The notes beneath the pieces were generated by a model that was given only the letters and a program-made list of their open reading frames with translations, was not told where the DNA came from and did not search any database. Shown one piece after another: positions 57,158 through 64,000 of a stretch of DNA of 64,000 nucleotides; position 1 is the first letter of the stretch; every line of letters starts with the position of its first letter. The DNA comes from Acidovorax sp. NCPPB 3576 (GTDB lineage: Bacteria; Pseudomonadota; Gammaproteobacteria; Burkholderiales; Burkholderiaceae_C): NCBI RefSeq assembly GCF_028473605.1, contig NZ_CP097267.1, positions 5,324,501 to 5,388,500 on the forward strand, written 5' to 3'. The position numbers were made by a program, and so were the translations under genes.

Positions 57158-59992
57158 ATGTTCCACCTGCAAACCCTCGAACTCGTCCACTGGGACTACT
57201 GCCAGCGCGTGGCCCTGCCGCTCGATGCGTCCATCATCACCATCGCCGGGCCCAACGGATCGGGCAAGACCACGCTGCTCGATGCCATGCGCACCCTGCT
57301 GGGCCTGCGCTGCTCGGCCCCGCGCGACTACCGCACCTATGCGCGACATGCCGGTGCGCAGACCGCCTGGCTGCGCGCCGTGGTGGACAACCGGGCCCAG
57401 GGCCGCCAGACCTCCAGCCGGCCGTTCGCGCGGCGCCTGCTGTACAGCGACCAGGTCACGCTGGCCTGCCGCATCGACCGCAACGGCGGCGACTGGCAGC
57501 GCCGCTACTGCCTGCTCGACGGCGACGTCAGCATCGAACAGCTGCGCGACACGCCCGAGAAGGACCTCGGGTTCATGGGCGTGGAGGCCTGGGGCCGCGT
57601 ACTGGGCGCGGCGGGCCTGTCGCCCGCCATCGCCCGCGTGCTCTCGCTGGAGCAGGGCCAGACCGACCGCCTGTGCGAATTCAGCCCGCGCGAGCTGCTG
57701 CGCCTGGTGTTCGACGTGTTCGGCGACCAGCAGGTGCTCGATGCCTATGACCAGGCGCGCGAGCACCAGCAGCAGCTCGTGCGCGAAATGGCCCAGGCCG
57801 AGCGCGAGCTGGACCACGGCCGCGCGCAGCTGGCCGAGCTGCAAAACCGCGTGGCCAGCTACCAGAGCTGGCAAATGAAGGTCGCCGAGCGCGAGCGCCT
57901 GGCGACCGAAGTGCTGCCCGTGCTGGCCTGGCACGGCGAGCGCGAACATTTGACCAAACAGGCCCGCGAACTGCGCCGCCAAAAGACCCAGCACCGCAGC
58001 GCCCTGGCCGACCAGGCGGTGCAGAATAAGCGCCTGCTCACGCTGATCGAGGAAAGCGCCCGCGCCCAGTCCGACGCCACCCGGCTGCTGGCCGAGCGCG
58101 ACGAGGCCCGCGCCGCGCTGGACGACGCCACTCGCCACGAATCGCCGCTGGAGCAGCTCGCCAAGCGCGAACAGGAGCTGCTGGCGCTGGTGGACAAGGG
58201 CAGCAACGCCGACGAACTGCAGGCGCACCTGGCGCGGCTGCAGGCCGAAGAGGCCCAGGCGCAGGACGAGCGCTCCGCCCTGCAGCAGCGGCGCAAGCTC
58301 GCGCAGGAGGCCCTCAAGGCCCTGGAAGGCCAGCACCTGCCCCCGCTGCCGCACGAGGTGCAGCAGTTCCGCAAGCGCCTGGTGGCCCAGGGCATCGGCC
58401 ACCAGTTCGTGGCCGAGGTGGTCGAGGTGGCCGACGAGGAATGGCGCGCCGCCATCGAAGGCGTGCTGCGCGGCCACCGCTGGGTGGTGCTGCTGGACAA
58501 GGAGGCCGACCTGGCCGAGGCCTACGAGATCGGCGAGCGCGAGCGCTACCGCCACTACCTCGTCGGCCCGGGCGAGAAGGCCCTCAAGGGCGATCCCGGC
58601 ACGCTGCTGTCCCATGTGCGCTTCACCGCGCCCGTGCCGCGCTGGCTGGTGCAGCAGATGCAGCAACTGCGCTGCGTGGCCGATCCGCGCGAGGGCAAGC
58701 GCCTGGGCGGCACCTGGATCACGCCGCAGGCCTACATGCACGACGGGCGCGGCGCCCGGTCTATGTGGGTGGAGCCGCGCGAGCACCAGTTCGGCGCCGC
58801 CGCCGTGCACGCCCGCCGCAACGCCGCCGAGCGCGACGCGGCCCAGATCGATGCGCAGCTCGCGCCCGTGCTGGACCGCGTGCTGGCCTTGAAGCGCCAG
58901 ATCACCGACACGCGCCGCGCGCTCGAAGGCCACAGCGCCGCCGAAGAGCTGGCGCGCCGCAGCGACGAGTTCGCCCAGGCGCGCGAGGTGCTGCCCACCG
59001 CCAAGCAGGCGCGCATCGCCGCCGCCCAGCGCTGGCAGCGCCTGGACACCGAGGCCACCCGTGCCCACGACCGCCACCGCGCCTTCGCCGACGAACACCA
59101 GCGCCTGGAGCAGCAGCTCCAGCGCGCCCGCAGCGACAGCGACCGCGCCGCCCACGAATGGACCGCCCGCCGCCGCAGCCATGTGGCCACCACCGCGCAA
59201 AGCCAGCGCCAGCGCCACGGCTTTCCGCCGCGCTGGATCGCCCCGGCCACGCGCGAGGCGCTGGTGGACGAATACGTCAACGACACCCAGGCCCGCCTGC
59301 GGCTGCAGGCCGTGGAGCAGGAGCTGGAGCACAACACCTGGGAGCAGGACGCCACCGTCGAGGAGCGCCACCGCCGCATGGAGACCACCGTGCGCGAGCA
59401 GACCTTGAGCCTGTCGGACCACCAGGCCAAGAATGCCCAGGCCGGCACCGCCGTGCACAACGCGCGCGAGAGCTACATCGAGGTGCTGCGCAGCACCGTG
59501 CGCCGCTACCGCAAGAACATCCAGGAGCTGGGCGCCCTCGCCGGCGTGGAGGTGGCGGCCGACCTGCCGCTGCTGGAGAACGACGACACCGTGCTCGCGC
59601 AGGCGGGCCTCAAGGTGCACTTCGCGTTCGACGGCAAGGGCAGCATCGGCATGAACGACGGCGAGGCCTCGGGCGGCCAGCAGGTCATCAAGTCGCTCAT
59701 CCTGCTGGTGGGCCTGCTCAAGGACGAGGAAAGCGGCTCGGGCGGCTTCGTGTTCATCGACGAGCCCTTCGCCCACCTGGACGTGCGCAACATCCAGCTG
59801 GTCGGCCACTTTCTGCGCTCCACCCAGGCGCAGTACGTGCTGACCACGCCCATCACCCACAACCTGGAAGTCTTCGAGCCCGCCGAGATCACCCTGGTGA
59901 CCAGCAAGAAGCCCCAGGGCTCGCGCTGGGCCCCGCCCATCGCGGTGGCCAAGCGCCGCGGCGTGCCGGTGCTGGAGCCGGTGCCGGCGTAA
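57158..59992 (+). CDS. SMC-like ATPase (MksB/JetC-like), compact
   Basis: The 944-residue protein has a Walker A GPNGSGKTTLLDAM (residues 31-44). Coiled coils lie at about 190-390 and 560-800, around a hinge at about 395-560 (EVVEVADEEWRAAIEGVLRG). An ABC signature SGGQQVIKSLILL (about 837) and Walker B GFVFIDEPFAHLD (about 863-875) follow. It is shorter than MukB (about 1,480) and typical JetC proteins. With the two genes upstream it forms a three-gene loop-extruding complex, of chromosome-organising Mks or plasmid-restricting Wadjet type. No JetD-like nuclease gene follows. Confidence 0.88.
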   Translation: MFHLQTLELVHWDYCQRVALPLDASIITIAGPNGSGKTTLLDAMRTLLGLRCSAPRDYRTYARHAGAQTAWLRAVVDNRAQGRQTSSRPFARRLLYSDQVTLACRIDRNGGDWQRRYCLLDGDVSIEQLRDTPEKDLGFMGVEAWGRVLGAAGLSPAIARVLSLEQGQTDRLCEFSPRELLRLVFDVFGDQQVLDAYDQAREHQQQLVREMAQAERELDHGRAQLAELQNRVASYQSWQMKVAERERLATEVLPVLAWHGEREHLTKQARELRRQKTQHRSALADQAVQNKRLLTLIEESARAQSDATRLLAERDEARAALDDATRHESPLEQLAKREQELLALVDKGSNADELQAHLARLQAEEAQAQDERSALQQRRKLAQEALKALEGQHLPPLPHEVQQFRKRLVAQGIGHQFVAEVVEVADEEWRAAIEGVLRGHRWVVLLDKEADLAEAYEIGERERYRHYLVGPGEKALKGDPGTLLSHVRFTAPVPRWLVQQMQQLRCVADPREGKRLGGTWITPQAYMHDGRGARSMWVEPREHQFGAAAVHARRNAAERDAAQIDAQLAPVLDRVLALKRQITDTRRALEGHSAAEELARRSDEFAQAREVLPTAKQARIAAAQRWQRLDTEATRAHDRHRAFADEHQRLEQQLQRARSDSDRAAHEWTARRRSHVATTAQSQRQRHGFPPRWIAPATREALVDEYVNDTQARLRLQAVEQELEHNTWEQDATVEERHRRMETTVREQTLSLSDHQAKNAQAGTAVHNARESYIEVLRSTVRRYRKNIQELGALAGVEVAADLPLLENDDTVLAQAGLKVHFAFDGKGSIGMNDGEASGGQQVIKSLILLVGLLKDEESGSGGFVFIDEPFAHLDVRNIQLVGHFLRSTQAQYVLTTPITHNLEVFEPAEITLVTSKKPQGSRWAPPIAVAKRRGVPVLEPVPA

Positions 59993-60147
59993 GTGCCGGC
60001 GGGATGGGTGTAAACCCTCCCATGCCGGGTGGCCGCGCAGGCGACAGGACTCCTAGAATCCCGCAGGCACTATCGTTGTGCCCGACCGGCGCCGCTGCGG
60101 GCCGCCCGATGGCCGGCTTGGCCCGCGATCCATTCCAAGGAGACCCC

Positions 60148-61338
60148 TTGCCGCCACGGCTTGCGAGATGGCGCGACCGCGCCCTGTTCCATGCCCCGTC
60201 CCGCGCGCTCGACCGGCTGCTGGGCACGGAGCGGCGCCTGCGCGTGCGCACCGCCATGGCGGGGTTGGCGGGGCTGCTCATGCTGTGCTGCGTGGCGGCG
60301 ATGCACATCGTGGCGCGCGCGGGCATGGCGGATGTGCGGTGGGTCAACGGGTGGACGCTGTTTTGCGTCTCGGGGCTGATCGGCGTGTATGCGCTGATCC
60401 GCAGCGGGGTGTCGCGGCGCTTTCGAGATCCGTCGCTCACGCTGTTCCAGATGCTCTATGCCGTGGCCTGCAACGCGGCGGCCTTCGTGATCGCGGGGCC
60501 GGCGCGGGGGGTCACGCTGCCCATCCTGGCGGTGATCCTGATGTTCGGCATCTTCGGGCTGTCCACGCGGCAGATGGTGGGGGTGCTGTTCTATTCGCTG
60601 GCGGCGTTCGGGGCCGGGGGCGTGCTGGCGGAACTGCGCGACGACCTGTACCAGGGTCCGGCCATGGCGACGGCCTACGCGATCATGATTTTGGTGGTGC
60701 TGCTGGGCAGCACCTTCCTGACCACGCGGGTGCAGGCCACGCGCCAGCAACTGCGCCGGCAAAAGCACGAACTGGCCGAGGCGCTGGAGCACATCCGCGA
60801 GCTGGCCACGCACGATGAGCTGACCGGGCTGCTCAACCGCCGCCACATGGTCGAGCTGATGCGGCTGGAGCAGCGCCGCACGGCGCGCAGCGGGCATTCG
60901 CTGGTGCTGGTGCAACTGGACCTGGACCATTTCAAGGCCATCAACGACACCCACGGCCATGCGGCGGGCGACCGCGCGCTGCAGGCCTTCGCCCGCTCGG
61001 TGAAAGCCAGCGTGCGCGACTCCGACGTGCTGTCGCGCTGGGGCGGCGAGGAGTTCGTGCTGATGCTGTGCAACACCCAGCCGGCCGATGCCAGCGCGCT
61101 GCTGGAGCGGGTGCGCTGCACCGTCTCGGCGCTGCGGCTGGCGCACCCGGGTGCGGAGCCGATCCACCTGACCGTGTCCATCGGCCTGGCGCAGCACGTG
61201 GTGGGCGAGTCGATCGAGCAGACGCTGGAGCGGGCGGACCGCGCGCTCTACGCGGCCAAGGCGCAGGGGCGCGACCAGGCGGTGTGGGCACCCCTGTGCG
61301 AAGCGGTGGGCGAGGGCGCAGGTACGATCCCCGGATGA
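60148..61338 (+). CDS. membrane-bound diguanylate cyclase, TTG start
   Basis: The 396-residue protein has six hydrophobic helices in residues about 30-200, then a coiled linker (ATRQQLRRQKHELAEALEHI) and a GGDEF domain with WGGEEFVLML. An RxxD (RDSD) inhibitory site lies five residues before the GGEEF motif, so cyclic di-GMP synthesis with feedback control is expected. The TTG at 60148 is chosen because AAGGAG lies eight bases upstream; in-frame ATG codons upstream have no such site. The stop overlaps the next start as ATGA. Confidence 0.9.
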   Translation: MPPRLARWRDRALFHAPSRALDRLLGTERRLRVRTAMAGLAGLLMLCCVAAMHIVARAGMADVRWVNGWTLFCVSGLIGVYALIRSGVSRRFRDPSLTLFQMLYAVACNAAAFVIAGPARGVTLPILAVILMFGIFGLSTRQMVGVLFYSLAAFGAGGVLAELRDDLYQGPAMATAYAIMILVVLLGSTFLTTRVQATRQQLRRQKHELAEALEHIRELATHDELTGLLNRRHMVELMRLEQRRTARSGHSLVLVQLDLDHFKAINDTHGHAAGDRALQAFARSVKASVRDSDVLSRWGGEEFVLMLCNTQPADASALLERVRCTVSALRLAHPGAEPIHLTVSIGLAQHVVGESIEQTLERADRALYAAKAQGRDQAVWAPLCEAVGEGAGTIPG

Positions 61339-62147
61339 CCACGCGCTACGAGACCCTGCCCCTGCCCGAAACCTACCGCGAAGCCTTCGGCGTGGAGCCG
61401 CCCGAGGCGCGCGGCGAACGCTACGTGAAGCCCCGCAAGCCCGGCTTTTTCATCCGCGCCGTGGCGCCGCCGCCGGGCACGCCCGGTGTGCAGGAGGCCG
61501 ATGCCCCGCCCGGCGATGCCCCAGTGGCGCCCGATGCGCATGAAGAGCCCGGCGCCGATGCCGGCACGGCGCCCGATACCGCTGGCGAATCCCCCGATGC
61601 CGCGCCCCGGCTGGCCCGCGAACTGCTGCACGCCCAGTGGGGGCTGGTGCCGCACTGGGTGAAGTCCGCCTCCGACGGGCGGCTGCGCGCCCCCAAGCTG
61701 GTGAACGCGCGGTCGGAGACGGTCTCCACCGCCACGCCGTTTCGCGAGGCATGGCTCAAGGGCCAGCGCTGCATCGTGCCCATGGCGGCGTTTTTCGAGG
61801 ACGACTGGCGCAGCGGCAAGGCCGTGCCCACGCGCATCGCTCGCGTCGATGGCCAGCCGATGGGCGCGGCGGGGCTGTGGGCCCGCTGGACCGGCCCCGA
61901 TGGCGAAGAGCTGATCAGCTACACCGTGCTCACCGTGAACGCCAACAGCCATGCGCTGCTCCACCGCTACCAGCCGCCCGGCAGCGAAAAGCGCATGCCG
62001 GCCCTGCTCAACGAGGGGGCCTACGGCGCCTGGCTGTCGGCACGGCCCGAGAAGGCCCGGGAGTTCATGCGCCAGTACCCGGCCAACTGGCTGCTGGCCA
62101 ACCCGGTGGAAAGCAAGGCCGATAAGGGGCCTCCCGGCTTCCGGTGA
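61335..62147 (+). CDS. SRAP (YedK/HMCES-like) protein lacking Cys2
   Basis: The 270-residue protein has SRAP family segments: AQWGLVPHWVKSA, LVNARSETVSTATPF, GQRCIVPMAAFFEDDW with the catalytic-type Glu, and EKRMPALL. SRAP proteins crosslink to abasic sites in single-stranded DNA through a Cys right after the initiator Met. Here the start reads MTTRYETLP, with Thr at position 2, and no Cys is found in frame just upstream. A 45-residue Pro/Ala/Glu-rich insert lies at about 47-92. Whether it retains DNA-protein crosslinking is doubtful. Confidence 0.88.
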   Translation: MTTRYETLPLPETYREAFGVEPPEARGERYVKPRKPGFFIRAVAPPPGTPGVQEADAPPGDAPVAPDAHEEPGADAGTAPDTAGESPDAAPRLARELLHAQWGLVPHWVKSASDGRLRAPKLVNARSETVSTATPFREAWLKGQRCIVPMAAFFEDDWRSGKAVPTRIARVDGQPMGAAGLWARWTGPDGEELISYTVLTVNANSHALLHRYQPPGSEKRMPALLNEGAYGAWLSARPEKAREFMRQYPANWLLANPVESKADKGPPGFR

Positions 62148-62174
62148 TGCGGCATTGGGGTCTTGGCTTGGATT

Positions 62175-62233
62175 GCTATTGAATTAATAGCTACACGCCC
62201 TAGTGTTTATTGCGCTGGAGCCATTTTTGGCTC
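62175..62233 (+). repeat. dispersed palindromic repeat, copy 7
   Basis: GCTATTGAATTAATAGC, then CACGCCCTAGTG and TTGCGCTGGAGCC. The tail runs into the hydrolase gene on the other strand and supplies its stop codon and last eight or nine codons. Confidence 0.87.
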
Positions 62234-63103
62234 AGTGCCCATCGGGCGAGGGCAGCGGGCATCCAGCCACTGCCGCAGCGCGGCGAACACCGGCGCGGCG
62301 TGTTCGGGGGATTCATTGAACAGCTCGTGGTACGCCGATGCGAATTCCTGCGCCTGCACCACGCCCGCCGGCGCCGCGTTGGCGAAGGCCCGGCTGCCGG
62401 TGGGTTTCACCAGCCGGTCGGCGCCCGCCCACATCAGCAGCGTGGGCACGCGCCATTGCGCGGCATGGGCCACGACGGCCGGGCCGCCGTAGGCGATGAA
62501 GCGCGCCAGCCCGGAGCCGACGCGGTCGTGGCACCGGGGGTCGGCGCGGTAGGCCGCGACGACGGCGGGGTCGTGCGAGAGGTGGGCGGCGTCGATCCCC
62601 GTGCCCAGGCGCAGGTTGGGCAGCAGGCGGGGCAGGGTGGCCACCAGGAACCTCTGCGTCCAGTTCAGGCCCGGGTCCAGCGCGGGGGAGGAAAGCACCA
62701 GCGCCTCCACGGGGCGCAGCGCCTGCGCCACGAAGCTGGCGGCGACCAGCCCGCCCAGGCTGTGGCCCAGCAGCACCAGCGGCTGGCCGGGCGGCATGCG
62801 GGCGCGGGTCGCGTCGATGATGTCGGCCAGGTCCACCATCAGCCGGTTGCGGGGCGTGAGGGCGCCGCGCAGCCCGCCCGACTCGCCATGGCCGTACTGG
62901 TCGTAGCCGCGCACGGCGAAGCCCCAGGCGTTCAGCCGCCGGGCAAGCTGGTCGTAGCGGCCCACGTGCTCGCCCAGGCCGTGCACCAGCAGCACCGTGG
63001 CGCGCGCGTGGGCGTGGGGCAGGGGCCAGTCCTGCACGGCGAGGTTTTCGCCGTCGGCGGCGGTGAAGGGGCTGAGGGTGGACGGAGCGTCGGGATCGAC
63101 CAT
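62207..63103 (-). CDS. alpha/beta hydrolase, monoacylglycerol lipase-like
   Basis: The 298-residue enzyme has the serine-lipase fold: VLLVHGLGEHVGRYD (oxyanion region), LVLLGHSLGGLVA (nucleophile Ser), an Asp in WAGADRLVKP and a His near the end (SAYHELFNE). This set is typical of monoacylglycerol lipase/lysophospholipase-like enzymes. The start at 63103 (MVDPDAPST) avoids a GC-rich upstream stretch. The last residues (EPKMAPAQ) are encoded by the dispersed repeat. Confidence 0.92.
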   Translation of the reverse strand: MVDPDAPSTLSPFTAADGENLAVQDWPLPHAHARATVLLVHGLGEHVGRYDQLARRLNAWGFAVRGYDQYGHGESGGLRGALTPRNRLMVDLADIIDATRARMPPGQPLVLLGHSLGGLVAASFVAQALRPVEALVLSSPALDPGLNWTQRFLVATLPRLLPNLRLGTGIDAAHLSHDPAVVAAYRADPRCHDRVGSGLARFIAYGGPAVVAHAAQWRVPTLLMWAGADRLVKPTGSRAFANAAPAGVVQAQEFASAYHELFNESPEHAAPVFAALRQWLDARCPRPMGTEPKMAPAQ

Positions 63104-63257
63104 GCGAAGGGGGCTGGGGGCGTGTGGGTTGGGGCGGCCGCTGCATGCGCCGCGGGGTGAGGAAGGGGGCAGCGTCAGCCTGCGCGCCGCGCGCCCAGGC
63201 GCGGGGCGGTTGGCGGCGGCGGTCACGGGGGCTTTTTCAAGCCGTTTCCAAGCGGTT

Positions 63258-64000
63258 TCAGGCCGCGATGGCCTGCGCTGGCGCCGCGTCGGGCGCGCCG
63301 GCGGGCGGCAGGCTGGCGATGACCTGCGCCACGGCGGCGGTGAGCTTCTTGGCGTAGGGCACGTGCAGGAACTCGTTGGGGCCGTGCGCGTTGCTCTTGG
63401 GCCCCAGCACGCCGCAGACCATCATCTGCGCCTTCGGGAAGCCCTGGCTCAGCATGTTCATGAGCGGAATCGTGCCGCCCTGGCCGATGTAGCCGCACGG
63501 CGCGCCGAAGTGGGCCTGGCTGGCGGCATTGAGCGCGCCCTCGAACCACGGCGCGGTGTCCGGCGCGTTCCAGCCGCTGGCCGCGCCGCCGCCCTCGAAG
63601 GTGACCTTGGCCTGGTAGGGCGCGTTGTCCTCCAGCAGCGCCTTCATCTCCTGCACGCACTGCACGGCGTCCACCAGGGGCGGCAGGCGCAGGCTGAGCT
63701 TGAAGGCGGTGTAGGGGCGCAGCACGTTGCCCGCGTCCTTCAGGGCCGGAAAGCCCTCGGCGCCGGTCACGCTGAGCGTGGGCTCCCAGGTGCGCTTGAG
63801 CAGTGCCTGCACCGGGTCGGTGGTGGTGGGCAGCGCGAAGGTGGTGGAGCCGCCGCAGTCGTAGTGCGCCCAGGGAAAGCGCTTGTACACCTCCTCGCCC
63901 AGGATGCCGGCGGTGGCGCGGGCCTGCGCCAGGCGGTCGGTGGGCACGTCGCAGTGGAAGCTGGCGGGCAGCAGGCGGCCGGTGGCGCTGTCCTCGAGCC
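63258..64000 (-). CDS. M20 family metallopeptidase, C-terminal part (partial at window end)
   Basis: The frame is open to the end of the window, so the N-terminal catalytic part is missing. What remains is the dimerisation domain (LRPYTAFKLSLRLPPLVDAV) and the closing catalytic segment (GYIGQGGTIPLMNML; GPKSNAHGPNEFLHVPY, with the metal-binding His). This matches M20/ArgE-DapE-type di- or tripeptidases. The substrate cannot be deduced. Confidence 0.9.
   Translation of the reverse strand, partial: LEDSATGRLLPASFHCDVPTDRLAQARATAGILGEEVYKRFPWAHYDCGGSTTFALPTTTDPVQALLKRTWEPTLSVTGAEGFPALKDAGNVLRPYTAFKLSLRLPPLVDAVQCVQEMKALLEDNAPYQAKVTFEGGGAASGWNAPDTAPWFEGALNAASQAHFGAPCGYIGQGGTIPLMNMLSQGFPKAQMMVCGVLGPKSNAHGPNEFLHVPYAKKLTAAVAQVIASLPPAGAPDAAPAQAIAA

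Noticed and set aside
56750..59860. A 1,036-codon open frame opposite the SMC gene
   Set aside because: It is a shadow of high-GC codon bias; its composition is His/Gly/Gln/Val-rich without any motif, and the SMC frame has full ATPase signatures.

Overview
The window is a GC-rich (clearly above 60 percent by eye), gene-dense chromosomal segment of a betaproteobacterium, most likely a member of the Comamonadaceae close to Acidovorax/Paracidovorax. This rests on gene content (Bug-type solute receptor, Liv transporter with an MlrC-family gene, rsmA-surA-lptD block, barnase/barstar) and on a dispersed palindromic repeat, present in seven copies, of a kind I associate with that family. No rRNA, tRNA, CRISPR array or insertion sequence was recognised.

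Layout. 1-2.7 kb: the end of a GGDEF protein, riboflavin synthase and a secreted phytase-like esterase with an apparent one-base frameshift. 2.8-3.8 kb: a lower-GC amidase plus membrane-anchored partner resembling a type VI effector/immunity pair. 3.9-7.4 kb: DMT exporter with divergent LysR regulator, then a siderophore-interacting ferric reductase with its PadR regulator. 7.5-15.2 kb: a minus-strand set coding for an SPFH protein, a zinc-ribbon DUF4178 protein, a small DUF350 membrane protein, a membrane aminopropyltransferase and a flavin amine oxidoreductase. A Fic gene and a 49-codon remnant of a type I restriction subunit sit inside this set. 15.3-17.9 kb: small membrane and flagellar-rod-like proteins and a DUF5666 lipoprotein with a second apparent frameshift. 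18-22.3 kb: GntR regulator divergent from a sugar-acid dehydratase, RraA-like protein and Bug receptor.

22.5-29.8 kb is a lower-GC island of eight tightly packed genes (transaminase, acyltransferase, methyltransferase, polyprenol-type glycosyltransferase, small multidrug-type flippase, membrane transferase, WbqC, beta-propeller protein). Together they look like a lipid-linked sugar route that decorates a surface glycan. 29.8-34 kb holds LysR, omega-amino acid transaminase and methylmalonate-semialdehyde dehydrogenase for beta-alanine-type catabolism. 34-35.7 kb holds an OmpA-like lipoprotein and a second candidate wall-hydrolase/periplasmic-partner pair. 35.9-44.3 kb is a GntR-controlled Liv-type ABC importer coupled to an N-carbamoyl amino acid hydrolase-like enzyme and an MlrC-family metallopeptidase. 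44.5-48 kb: NADP malic enzyme, secreted barnase and barstar. 48.3-55 kb: rsmA, surA, lptD, divergent AmgK-like kinase and rsmE.

55-60 kb encodes a compact SMC-kleisin-KITE operon of the Mks/Wadjet type, with no recognisable nuclease gene beside it. The window ends with a diguanylate cyclase, an SRAP/HMCES-like protein lacking the usual Cys2, a monoacylglycerol-lipase-like hydrolase and a partial M20 peptidase. The most unusual material is the SMC operon, the polyamine/SPFH locus interrupted by Fic, the two orphan effector-like pairs, and repeat elements that have entered coding sequences in frame.
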